Source: Mycolicibacterium poriferae
Lineage (GTDB): Bacteria; Actinomycetota; Actinomycetes; Mycobacteriales; Mycobacteriaceae
DNA length: 64,000 bases
Assembly: GCF_010728325.1 (NCBI RefSeq)
Contig: NZ_AP022570.1
Location: 4,774,001-4,838,000, forward strand
Direction of reading: 5' to 3'
The position numbers and the translations under genes were made by a program. The notes under the pieces are model-generated. The model worked only from the letters and a program-made list of their open reading frames with translations. It made no database searches and had not been told where the DNA came from. Below, in pieces: positions 29,134 to 37,462 of the stretch (position 1 is its first letter; every line of letters begins with the position of its first letter).

Positions 29134-29760
29134 CTATAGCTGCTCCGATGGTGTTTCACCGAGGCGCGGAACCCAGCAGTCGGCGACATGATCGTCGACC
29201 ATTCCGGTGGCCTGCATCAGGGCGTAGGCCGTCGTCGGCCCCACGAAGCGGAAGCCGCGCCGCTTGAGGTCCTTGGCCATCGCGGTCGACTCCGGCGACA
29301 CCGCGGCGACACCGGCCAGATCGACAGGCCGGTCGCGGGTGAGCCGGTCGGGTGGCGCGAACGACCAGAGCAGCTCGCTGAGGTCGACACCGGCGTCGGC
29401 GAGGTCGGACACCACCCGGGCATTGGACACCGTGGCCTCGATCTTGGCCCGGTTGCGCACGATGCCGGTGTCGGCGAGCAGTCGCTCGATGTCACCGTCG
29501 GTGTAGCGCGCCACCCGTTCGACGTCGAACCCGTCGAACGCGGCGCGAAAGTTGTCCCGCTTGCGCAGGATGATCAGCCAGGACAGCCCGCTCTGGAACG
29601 CTTCCAGGCTCACCCGCTCGAACAGCGCCGCCGAGCCGTACAGCGGTCGGCCCCACTCGGTGTCGTGGTAGTCCCGGTAGAGCACGAAATCCTCTGCGGA
29701 AAGCCGGGATTGGTCGATCCAGCCGCATCGGACCCGGCGATCGTCAGTGACCGACGTCAC
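29134..29760 (-). CDS. tagA: 3-methyladenine DNA glycosylase I
   Basis: 208 residues. Tag family hallmarks: RCGWIDQSRLSAEDFVLYRDYHDTEWGRPL (Trp and Glu of the active site, zinc-snap Cys), FERVSLEAFQSGLSWLIILR, the YTDGDIERLLADTGIVRNRAKI helix-hairpin-helix region and GFRFVGPTTAYALMQATGMVDDH with the C-terminal His of the zinc snap. It excises 3-methyladenine from alkylated DNA. The start is taken as the GTG at 29760, which overlaps the stop of the DivIVA-like gene (GTGA), indicating translational coupling. Confidence 0.94.
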   Translation of the reverse strand: MTSVTDDRRVRCGWIDQSRLSAEDFVLYRDYHDTEWGRPLYGSAALFERVSLEAFQSGLSWLIILRKRDNFRAAFDGFDVERVARYTDGDIERLLADTGIVRNRAKIEATVSNARVVSDLADAGVDLSELLWSFAPPDRLTRDRPVDLAGVAAVSPESTAMAKDLKRRGFRFVGPTTAYALMQATGMVDDHVADCWVPRLGETPSEQL

Positions 29761-30230
29761 CGGCCCTCCCACTTGGCGTCGGGCACCTGCACGTCCTCGA
29801 CGCGGGAGGCGTCGTCGGCGTGCGAGACGCGGGACACGCGGGAGCCGTCGTCGACGTGAAAGCCGTCGTCCACGTGGGAGACGTCGTCGACGTGGGAGGC
29901 GTCGTCACCGCCGAAGGCGGTGCCCGTCTCTGCGCCGAGGCCCTGCGTGGCGCGCACCGCGGCCAGCTCGCCTCTGAGCTGGTCGAGTTCGCGGCCCAAG
30001 CGGTCGAGCACCCAGTCCACCTCACCGGCCTTGTAACCGCGCAACGTCTGGGTGAACTTGAGCGCCTCGACGTCGGCTCCGGTCACTCCGGAGGCGGGCA
30101 ACACGGTCGCGGTGGTGGACTGCGGAAGCGGCGGCAACACCTCGCCGCGGCCGAACACGACGCTGCCGAGGGCGAACAGCACGATGCCCACCAACACGAA
30201 CACCACGAGGTAGAGCAGGACGAGGGTCAC
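29757..30230 (-). CDS. DivIVA-domain membrane protein (Rv1209-type)
   Basis: 157 residues: one N-terminal membrane helix (LVLLYLVVFVLVGIVLFALGSVVFG), a Pro/Thr linker, then a DivIVA-type DivI1A motif (KFTQTLRGYKAGEVDWVLDRL) and a short coiled coil (RELDQLRGELAAVRA). The C-terminal 50 residues consist of imperfect SHVDD/SRVED repeats encoded by ~18-bp DNA repeats. DivI1A motifs recognise curved membranes or cell-division proteins. Overlaps tagA by 4 nt and follows gpgS by 33 bp on the same strand. Confidence 0.85.
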   Translation of the reverse strand: MTLVLLYLVVFVLVGIVLFALGSVVFGRGEVLPPLPQSTTATVLPASGVTGADVEALKFTQTLRGYKAGEVDWVLDRLGRELDQLRGELAAVRATQGLGAETGTAFGGDDASHVDDVSHVDDGFHVDDGSRVSRVSHADDASRVEDVQVPDAKWEGR

Positions 30231-30263
30231 ACGTCGATAGTGCCCGACGCCGCCGACACGGGG

Positions 30264-31223
30264 TCAGCGCGGGCGGAGCGTGTTCATCGGTGGGCGGTCT
30301 TCCAGGCAGACCCCCGAGGTGCGCGCGCTGTAGTTGTTGCCGTCGGCGAAGAACTGCGTGAGCCCCACCCCGGAGTCCTCGATGCCGCACCGCGACAGCA
30401 GCGTGGCGATGACCTGGCGGCTCATCGACGCCAGCTCGGTCAGCGGCCGGTTGCGGTGGGTCCGCACACCCAGATTCACCTGGGCCAGCGCGTCGAGGCC
30501 CAACCGGTCGTAGGCGTCGATCAGCAGGCCGATCTCCACCCCGTAGCCGGGCGCGAACGGCACCGCGGTCAACAGCTCCCGGGTGCCGGCATACTCGCCG
30601 CCCAGCGGCTGATACAGGCAGGTCAGCTCGGGTCGCAGCGCCGCGAGCAACGGGCGGGCCACCAGCTCGGTGACGCGGCCACCGCCGTTGGCGTCCTCTT
30701 TGCCGCTGACCCGCAGCGGCCGCCGGTAGAAGCCCTTGACCAGGTGCACACCCTCGGTGGTCAGCAGCGGTCCCAGCAGCTTGGGCACGAACATCGGATC
30801 GGGATCGAGCAGATCGGAATCGACGAACGCGACGATGTCGCCGGTGGTGGCGGCCAGCGACCGCCACAGCACCTCACCCTTGCCGGGCTGCGTTTCGACC
30901 TCGGGTAACGCGACCTCCCGGCTGACCACCCGGGCCCCGGCGGCCACCGCCCGGATCTCGGTGTCGTCGGTGGAGCCGGAGTCCAGCACGATCAGTTCGT
31001 CGACGAGCCCACCCAGCAACGGGGTGATGGTCTCGACCACCCCGGCGACGGTTTCCTCCTCGTTGAGCGCAGGCAGCACGACCGAAACCGTGCGACCCCG
31101 TTTGGCAGCCTCGAGCTCGGCGACCGTCCATGACGGGCGGCTCCAGCTGTGATCGGTCAGCCACCGGTGGTCCGCCACATCGTCGATGGCCAGTCCCGTG
31201 ATGCGATCAGACAAGACAGTCAT
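30264..31223 (-). CDS. gpgS: Glucosyl-3-phosphoglycerate synthase
   Basis: 319 residues, GT81-type retaining glucosyltransferase that starts methylglucose lipopolysaccharide synthesis by transferring glucose from UDP/ADP-glucose to 3-phosphoglycerate. Visible: TVSVVLPALNEEETVAGVVE, VLDSGSTDDTEI, the metal-binding DxD region FVDSDLLDPDP, VKGFYRRPL and the catalytic-loop GGGRVTELVARPLL. The ATG at 31223 overlaps the folP2 stop (ATGA), so the two are coupled; the open frame upstream lies inside folP2. It matches Rv1208. Confidence 0.95.
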   Translation of the reverse strand: MTVLSDRITGLAIDDVADHRWLTDHSWSRPSWTVAELEAAKRGRTVSVVLPALNEEETVAGVVETITPLLGGLVDELIVLDSGSTDDTEIRAVAAGARVVSREVALPEVETQPGKGEVLWRSLAATTGDIVAFVDSDLLDPDPMFVPKLLGPLLTTEGVHLVKGFYRRPLRVSGKEDANGGGRVTELVARPLLAALRPELTCLYQPLGGEYAGTRELLTAVPFAPGYGVEIGLLIDAYDRLGLDALAQVNLGVRTHRNRPLTELASMSRQVIATLLSRCGIEDSGVGLTQFFADGNNYSARTSGVCLEDRPPMNTLRPR

Positions 31224-32095
31224 GCCAGTCCCCTCACCGTTCGTTTCGGCTGACGGGCGCCCTTGATCGACGCAACCATCTCCAGTACTCGACGCGTGGG
31301 TCCCACCTCGTGCACCCGGAACATCGCCGCGCCCTCGGCGGCGGCGATGGCCGTCGCTGCCAGGGTGCCTTCGAGGCGTTCGGTGAGGCCCACACCCAGA
31401 GTCTCCCCGACAAAATCTTTGTTGCTCAGCGCCATCAGGACGGGCCATCCAGTATTTACAAGCTCTTTTACGTGGCGCAACAAACTAAGACCGTGGTAAG
31501 TGTTCTTGCCGAAGTCGTGGGTCGGGTCGATCAGGATGCCGTCGCGGCGGACCCCGAGAGCGGACGCCCGCTCGGCGGCGGCGGTCACCTCGGCGATGAC
31601 GTCGTCGACCACCCCCCGCTCGGAGATGCCGTAGTTGACCCGGAACGGCCGGGTCCGCGGCACCGCACCCCCGGTGTGGGAGCAGACCAGGCCCGCACCG
31701 AATTCGGCCGCGACGCCCGCGAGCTCGGCGTCGACCCCGCCCCAGGTGTCGTTGATCAGATCCGCGCCTGCCGCGCAGGCCTGCTTGGCCACCTCCGCAC
31801 GCCAGGTGTCGACGCTGATGAGCTGCTCGGGAAAGGTGCTGCGCAGCCATTCGATGAAGGGCACCACCCGGGCGATCTCTTCTGCGGTGTCGACGACCTC
31901 GCCGGGGCCCGCCTTCACCCCGCCGATGTCCACGACGTCGGCGCCGTCGGAGATGACCCGGTGGGCGGCCTCCTTGGCCGCCTCATCGGTGAAGGTGGCG
32001 CCGCGGTCGTAGAACGAGTCCGGCGTCCGGTTCACGATCGCCATGATCAGCGCACGGTCACCGGCCACCGGTCGGCCCAGAAACGTCGACTCCAC
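31220..32095 (-). CDS. folP2: Dihydropteroate synthase-like protein FolP2
   Basis: 291 residues of the dihydropteroate synthase TIM barrel: LIMAIVNRTPDSFYDRGATF (pterin-binding loop 1), DVVDIGGVKAGPGEVVDTAEEI, ISVDTWRAEVAKQA, LINDTWGGVDAEL, and the C-terminal MFRVHEVGPTRRVLEMV. Mycobacteria carry FolP1, the real folate enzyme, and this FolP2 paralogue, which in M. leprae/M. tuberculosis work lacked DHPS activity. It is coupled to gpgS and 71 bp downstream of fadD6, as in Rv1206-Rv1208; the biological role is unresolved. Confidence 0.94.
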   Translation of the reverse strand: MESTFLGRPVAGDRALIMAIVNRTPDSFYDRGATFTDEAAKEAAHRVISDGADVVDIGGVKAGPGEVVDTAEEIARVVPFIEWLRSTFPEQLISVDTWRAEVAKQACAAGADLINDTWGGVDAELAGVAAEFGAGLVCSHTGGAVPRTRPFRVNYGISERGVVDDVIAEVTAAAERASALGVRRDGILIDPTHDFGKNTYHGLSLLRHVKELVNTGWPVLMALSNKDFVGETLGVGLTERLEGTLAATAIAAAEGAAMFRVHEVGPTRRVLEMVASIKGARQPKRTVRGLA

Positions 32096-32166
32096 GCCAT
32101 TCAGGCTACGTTCCGGCCGGACGCGCGGTTCCGGCCGGAATACGCAGATCGCGGCGCTCGCGGGCG

Positions 32167-33966
32167 CTACTTGGGTTTCTTGCCCGAGGCGACCTCGTCG
32201 GGGTACTCGTCGTAGAACGGGACGTAGCCCTCGTCCTTGCCGGACAGGACGTACAGCGGATCGTCGATCGTGACGTCCTCGCTGTCGTCGTCATCGCCGC
32301 TGGCCTTGCCGTAACCCTCTTTTCGCAGGTCGACCTTCTGGCTCTTGAACGTCGATGTGTGCGCCAACTCCGTCACCACCCGCACGAACAGCGGCACCGC
32401 GTAGCCGGGCAGCTTGTCGTAGGCGGCCTGGGCCAGCGCCTTACCGTCGAGCTCGTCACCGTTCTTGAGCTGGATCGCGGCCATGCCGGCCCGCCCACCC
32501 GCACCCGGCACCTCGACGCCGAAGACCGTCGCCTCCTCGATCTGCGGATGCGTCGAGATCGCCGCCTCGACCTCCGTGGTCGCGACGTTCTCACCCTTCC
32601 AGCGGAACGTGTCGCCGAGTCGGTCGGTGAACGCGGCGTGCCCGAAGCCCTGCGCCCGCATCAGGTCGCCCGTGTTGAACCACACGTCGCCCTCCTTGAA
32701 GGCGTCGCGGACCAGCTTCTTCTCGGTGGCTTCCTTGTCGGTGTAGCCGTCGAACGGCTGGAAGTTGCTGACCTTGGACAGCAGCAGACCCGGCTCGCCG
32801 TTCTCGACTTTGTGCACCCGGCCGTCGGGACCGCGTTTCGGTTCGCCGGTGTCGTGGTCGTACTCGACGAACGCGATCGGGCTGGGACAGATGCCGGTCG
32901 TCTTGTCGATGTTGAAGACGTTGACGAACGCGGTGTTGCCTTCACTGGCCGCGTAGAACTCGCAGACCCGCTTGATGCCGAACCGCTCGGTGAACTCGTC
33001 CCAGATCGCAGGACGCAACCCGTTACCGCAGATGACCCGCACCTTGTGCTGGCGATCCGTCGGCTTTTCCGGCTGGTTGAGCAGATAACCGCAGATCTCG
33101 CCGATGTAGACGAAAGCGGTGGCGTCATAACGGATCACGTCGTCCCAGAACTTCGACGCCGAGAACGACTTGCCCAGCGCCAGGGCCGCACCGGAGTTCA
33201 GCACGGACGACAGCGCGACCGTCAGCGCGTTGTTGTGGTACAGCGGCAGGCAGCAGTACAGCGTGTCGCTGCTGTTGAGCCGCAATCCTAGACCGCCGAA
33301 GCCGGCCAGCGCTCGCAGCCAGCGGTAGTGGGTCATGACGCTGGCCTTCGGCATGCCGGTGGTGCCGGAGGTGAAGATGTAGAAGGCCTTGTCCTTGGCC
33401 AGCACGGCCTCGGTGGTGGCGGGATTCGTGGTGGGCGCCGTCGCCGACATCGTGATGACCTCGTCGACGGTCAGCAGACCGCTGGTGTCGGCGCCGCTCT
33501 CGGTGATCTCGTCGATCAGGTCGACCTCGGCGACGACGACCTTGGCCTCCAACAGCCCGAAACTGTGCTTGAGCACCTCGCCGCGCTGGTGGAAGTTGAT
33601 CATCCCCGCGACGGCGCCACACTTGACGGCGGCGAGCATCAGCAGCACCGACTGGGGCGAGTTGCGCAGCATGATGCCGACCACGTCGCCGTGCCCGACC
33701 CCCTTGGCCGCCAGCACCGCGGCGTAGCGGTTGACCGTCTCGTTGGCCTCGCGGTACGTCAGCCGCTCATCGCCGAACTTGATGAACACGTGGTCGCCGT
33801 AGCTGGCCGCCCGGTCCTGGAAGATCTTGCCGATCGAGGTCTTGGCGGACGGCCGGGCACCGAACCCGGTGATCACTCCGCGCAGAATCGTCGGGGTGTC
33901 TTTGAGGAAACCGGGGAGTTGTTTGGCGACGTCGAGGACTCCGACGCTGCGGCGCGCCCCACTCAT
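32167..33966 (-). CDS. fadD6: Very-long-chain acyl-CoA synthetase FadD6
   Basis: 599 residues of the ANL superfamily, FATP/very-long-chain acyl-CoA synthetase branch. AMP-binding P-loop YIFTSGTTGMPKASVMTHYR, PLYHNNALTVALSSVLNSGA, FYAASEGNTAFVNVFN, the FNTGDLMRAQGFGHAAFTDR hinge motif and FRWKGENVATTEVEAAI. It activates fatty acids to acyl-CoA via acyl-AMP. The start is set at the ATG at 33966; a GTG at 33987 is in frame. It begins a same-strand run with folP2, gpgS, the DivIVA-like gene and tagA, matching Rv1206. Confidence 0.95.
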   Translation of the reverse strand: MSGARRSVGVLDVAKQLPGFLKDTPTILRGVITGFGARPSAKTSIGKIFQDRAASYGDHVFIKFGDERLTYREANETVNRYAAVLAAKGVGHGDVVGIMLRNSPQSVLLMLAAVKCGAVAGMINFHQRGEVLKHSFGLLEAKVVVAEVDLIDEITESGADTSGLLTVDEVITMSATAPTTNPATTEAVLAKDKAFYIFTSGTTGMPKASVMTHYRWLRALAGFGGLGLRLNSSDTLYCCLPLYHNNALTVALSSVLNSGAALALGKSFSASKFWDDVIRYDATAFVYIGEICGYLLNQPEKPTDRQHKVRVICGNGLRPAIWDEFTERFGIKRVCEFYAASEGNTAFVNVFNIDKTTGICPSPIAFVEYDHDTGEPKRGPDGRVHKVENGEPGLLLSKVSNFQPFDGYTDKEATEKKLVRDAFKEGDVWFNTGDLMRAQGFGHAAFTDRLGDTFRWKGENVATTEVEAAISTHPQIEEATVFGVEVPGAGGRAGMAAIQLKNGDELDGKALAQAAYDKLPGYAVPLFVRVVTELAHTSTFKSQKVDLRKEGYGKASGDDDDSEDVTIDDPLYVLSGKDEGYVPFYDEYPDEVASGKKPK

Positions 33967-34052
33967 TTCATCTGCCCATCGATACACGTCGTCATGTCGG
34001 TGCTTTCTTCCTCCGGTCGTTTGTCGGACACCTTAGTTGCGGCCGATGCGGG

Positions 34053-34643
34053 TCAACGGGTCGGTGCGCATGCGGCCAGTGCGGCGTCCACGTCCTCGAC
34101 GACGATGAGGCGCCGCAGCGCCTCGTCGGCGACGTAGCCGGTGTCCGCCAGCCCGCGCAGCCAGACCAGCAAACCCTCGTAGTGCCCGAACGGGTCGAGC
34201 ATCACGATCGGTTTCGAGTGCATACCCAAATACGCCGCTGTCCAGGCTTCGAAGAATTCTTCCAGCGTGCCGATGCCGCCGGGCAGCGAGATGAACGCGT
34301 CGGCGCGGTCCTCCATCACCTGCTTGCGTTCCCGCATCGTGTCGGTGACGACGAGTTCGTCGGCCTCGGTGTCGGCCACCTCACGATGGACCAGCGCCTT
34401 GGGGATCACGCCGACGGTGTAGCCGCCGTGCGAGCGGGCGGCCGAGGCGACCGCCCCCATCGCCGAGACGTTGCCGCCTCCCGAGACCAGCGTCCAGCCT
34501 TGGTCGGCGATGGCTTTGCCGAGCTGGTGGGCCAGGTCGAGCAACTCGGGATGCGTCGGGCTCGACGCGCAGTACACGCAGACCGCCCATTCGCGGTCGG
34601 GTTCTGGGGACGCTTCTCGGGACACACGGACAAACCTAGCCAT
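34053..34643 (-). CDS. LOG family protein (cytokinin riboside 5'-monophosphate phosphoribohydrolase type)
   Basis: 196 residues. The LOG signature is complete: SGGGNVSAMGAVASAA and the catalytic PGGIGTLEEFFEAWT. These enzymes cleave N6-modified AMP to free cytokinin base and ribose-5-phosphate; the M. tuberculosis homologue Rv1205 does this and its loss of regulation leads to aldehyde toxicity through released cytokinins. The ATG at 34643 is chosen because the open frame upstream runs into the divergent ATPase promoter. The two starts are 11 bp apart, so their promoters must overlap into each other's coding sequence. Confidence 0.92.
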   Translation of the reverse strand: MARFVRVSREASPEPDREWAVCVYCASSPTHPELLDLAHQLGKAIADQGWTLVSGGGNVSAMGAVASAARSHGGYTVGVIPKALVHREVADTEADELVVTDTMRERKQVMEDRADAFISLPGGIGTLEEFFEAWTAAYLGMHSKPIVMLDPFGHYEGLLVWLRGLADTGYVADEALRRLIVVEDVDAALAACAPTR

Positions 34644-34654
34644 ACACTCCGGCG

Positions 34655-36655
34655 ATGCCCGTGCGCGCACCGATCGGATGGGTGACCGGACGGTCGGATC
34701 CGGCACTCGAACTCATCGAACGCGGCGTGCGCACGCAGGCCGGGGCCGTGTTGATCGGCCCGGCCGGCGTCGGGAAGTCGACGCTGGCCCGTCATGCGGC
34801 CGAGCAGCTGTCGGCTGAATTCGACCGGGTGGACTGGGTGCTCGCGACGGCGTCGCCGCCGGACGTGCCGTTCGGGGCCTTCGAGCATCTGCTCGATGTG
34901 CCGGAGTCCGGCAAGACCGCGGCGGTGTTGGCGACCGCCCGGCAGAGCCTGGGCGACGGCAGGTTGCTGGTGATCGACGACGCGCACCATCTGGACGCAC
35001 TGTCGGCGGCTCTGGTCTACCAACTCGCGGTGAGCCGGGCGGTTCGCGTGGTGCTCACCGCCACCGTCGGGGAGTGGCCGGTGCCGGCGGAGGTGACCGC
35101 GCTGTGGCACGACGACGTCGCGGCGCGGGTGGACGTGACGCCGCCAGGCCATGAGGACAGCCGGCTGCGGGCGCAGGTCGACGCATTCGTCGCCGGGCTG
35201 TCGAGCACGACCCGCCGCGTGCTGGAGTTCCTGGCGGTCGCGGATCCACTGAGCCTCGAGGACGCCGCTGCGCTGACCAGTGCCCACGCTGTCGACGACG
35301 GCGTGCAGGCGGGCGCCGTGATCATCAGCCAGGACGGGGTGCGCCCCGCGCATCCGCTGTTCGTCGACTCGGTGCGCGACCGGCTCGGCGGCCCGGACCT
35401 GCGACGCCTGCGGTCGGCGGTGGTGGGCCGCCTGTCGTCGGCGGGCCCGCACGGGGTGGTGGGCCGGCTGCGGGTGGCCGCCCTGTCGATCGGCAGCGAC
35501 AGCCCGCTGCCGGCGCCCGACCTGTGCGCGGCCGCCCGCGAAGCACTGCGGCTCGGCGACCTGGAACTCAGCGAGCGGCTCGCGCAGGCGGGGCTGGGCG
35601 GCGGGCACGACCTCGACGCCCGACTGACCGCCGGCTACGCGCTGGCGTGGCAGGGCCGCGGACGGGAGGCCGACGCGGTGCTCGCCGGCCTGGACCCCGC
35701 GTCGCTGAGCGACGACGAACTGATCGCGTGGGCGCTGCCCACCGCGGCCAACCAGTTCTGGATGCTGTCAGAGCCCGCGCGGGCGACCGCGTTCCTGCAG
35801 TCCATCCGCGCGAAGGTGGACGACCCGGGCGCCCGCACCGCGGTGGACGCGCTGTCGGCCACCTTCGCGATGAATGCGGGGAACCTGGATCGGGCCCGGG
35901 ACGTGGCCGAGCAGGTGCTGGGATCCCCCGACGCCGACGAGACCGCGGTCGGCTGGGCGGCGTCGGCGGCGGCGCTGTGCGCGGCACGCACGGGCCGATT
36001 CGGCGATGTGGACGCCCTGGCCGAGCGCGCCGTCTCGGCGGGCCAGCCGGGCCTGCTGCGCTTCACCAGCGGGTTCGGACAGACGACCGCGCTGCTGATG
36101 ACCGGCGAGTCGGATCGCGCGCTGACGCTGGCGCGGCGGCTCACCGAGTTCGCCCAGCGCAGACAGCCCGGCCGCGCAATCGGCGAGGTCCTCACCGCTG
36201 ACGTGCTGCTCGCCAGAGGTGAACTCACTCAAGCGGTCTCGCTGTTGCGGGACGCCGCAACCACGCTCGCGCCGACCGGATACTCGTGGGGGCCGCTGGC
36301 CTGGATGCTGCTTGCGCAGGCGTTGGGCCGGCTCGGCAGACCGGCTGATGCGGGTAAGGCGCTGGCACGCGCCGAGGCACGACATGGCCTCAAGTCCATG
36401 CTCTTCGCGCCGGAACTGAGCCTGGCTCGCGCCGCCACACTGGCCGCCCAGCACGACACGCACGGCGCCGTCGAGGCGGCCCGAGCCGCGGTCAAGGCCG
36501 CGGAGCGAGGCGGACAGACCGCGGTGGCGTTGCGGTCCGCCCATGTCGGCGCGCGACTCGGGGATGCGCGGGCCGGTGAGACGCTGGCCCGGCTGACCGG
36601 TGAGCTGGATTGCGCGTTCGGCCGGGAAGCGCTTGCGGAGATCAACGGGTCGTGA
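34655..36655 (+). CDS. Large AAA/STAND-type ATPase of the LuxR-regulator family lacking the HTH
   Basis: 666 residues. A P-loop ATPase domain (Walker A GPAGVGKST at 35-43, Walker B RLLVIDDAHHLDAL near 105) resembles the N-terminal part of large LuxR (LAL/MalT-like) regulators; the rest is a helical TPR-like region. The C-terminal LuxR helix-turn-helix that usually ends such proteins is missing: the protein stops at LDCAFGREALAEINGS. It matches Rv1204c by position. It may be a signalling ATPase acting on a partner, or a regulator that lost its DNA-binding domain. Confidence 0.85.
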   Translation: MPVRAPIGWVTGRSDPALELIERGVRTQAGAVLIGPAGVGKSTLARHAAEQLSAEFDRVDWVLATASPPDVPFGAFEHLLDVPESGKTAAVLATARQSLGDGRLLVIDDAHHLDALSAALVYQLAVSRAVRVVLTATVGEWPVPAEVTALWHDDVAARVDVTPPGHEDSRLRAQVDAFVAGLSSTTRRVLEFLAVADPLSLEDAAALTSAHAVDDGVQAGAVIISQDGVRPAHPLFVDSVRDRLGGPDLRRLRSAVVGRLSSAGPHGVVGRLRVAALSIGSDSPLPAPDLCAAAREALRLGDLELSERLAQAGLGGGHDLDARLTAGYALAWQGRGREADAVLAGLDPASLSDDELIAWALPTAANQFWMLSEPARATAFLQSIRAKVDDPGARTAVDALSATFAMNAGNLDRARDVAEQVLGSPDADETAVGWAASAAALCAARTGRFGDVDALAERAVSAGQPGLLRFTSGFGQTTALLMTGESDRALTLARRLTEFAQRRQPGRAIGEVLTADVLLARGELTQAVSLLRDAATTLAPTGYSWGPLAWMLLAQALGRLGRPADAGKALARAEARHGLKSMLFAPELSLARAATLAAQHDTHGAVEAARAAVKAAERGGQTAVALRSAHVGARLGDARAGETLARLTGELDCAFGREALAEINGS

Positions 36656-36742
36656 CGATCGATTTGGTGATCGGGCGCCGTCCCCGGCGGCCCTAGAATC
36701 GGTGCGGAGCAGGTCTGCGGGTACAGGTGTGGGAGGCAAGTG

Positions 36743-37462
36743 ATGGTCGAGCCGTTGTCGGTGGACACCGACGGTGTGCGTTCCCTCTCGGAGATCCACA
36801 CCGGCGTGGCAACCGGGTTGGGGTCGCTGAATGCGGCGGCCCCGGGGTCGGCCGCCGTCGCGACCTCACACGGCACCATCGCCTATGCGGTGCAGACGGC
36901 ACTCCACGCCGCACTCGGTAGCCGCTCGGGCACCATGACGGCCACCCAGGACAGCGGTGCCCGGATCTCGGAACTCCTGCAGCAGGCGGCCGTGGCGTAC
37001 GAACACGGTGACCAGCGCGGCGCCGCCGCCATCAAGGCCGCCGCCGACGCGATCGCCGACGGTGGACCGGCCGGGGCCGGTAGATCCGGCGGGGCCGCGG
37101 CAGCGAACGCCGGCGGCGCGCCCGGTGGGGCCTCCGGGGCTGCCGGGGCTGCCGCGTCGGGCACCGACGCGGTCGGCCAGGTGGTTGGTCAACTGGGACA
37201 GCTCGGGCAGATGGGGCAGCAGCTCGGCGCGCCGCTGGCGACGCTCGGGCAGCCGCTGCAGCAGCTCCCCCAGCAAGTGATGCAGGGTGTTCAGCAGATC
37301 TCCCAGAACACAGCGGCAGAGACGTCTGAGGACAGCGGACGAACTGGGGCCGACGACGCCGAACCCGCCGACGGCGCGGCAGCGGGGACGGAGCCGGGCA
37401 CCGGGACCGCGCCGGTCGAGTCCCCGGGTTCCGGCACCGGCGAGACCCGGCCCTCGACCTAG
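36743..37462 (+). CDS. EspC-like type VII secretion target protein
   Basis: 239 residues. The first ~95 residues are a small helical domain like the EspC/WXG100-type (ESX-1 secretion-associated) family: LSVDTDGVRSLSEIHTGVAT, HGTIAYAVQTALHAALGSR, ARISELLQQAAVAYEHGDQ with a YxxxD-like YEHGD near the helix end. The remainder is low-complexity Ala/Gly/Gln/Pro. Together this suggests a type VII secretion substrate. Start is the ATG at 36743. Its stop overlaps the stop of the convergent ABC-F gene by 4 bp. It occupies the position of Rv1203c. Confidence 0.7.
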   Translation: MVEPLSVDTDGVRSLSEIHTGVATGLGSLNAAAPGSAAVATSHGTIAYAVQTALHAALGSRSGTMTATQDSGARISELLQQAAVAYEHGDQRGAAAIKAAADAIADGGPAGAGRSGGAAAANAGGAPGGASGAAGAAASGTDAVGQVVGQLGQLGQMGQQLGAPLATLGQPLQQLPQQVMQGVQQISQNTAAETSEDSGRTGADDAEPADGAAAGTEPGTGTAPVESPGSGTGETRPST

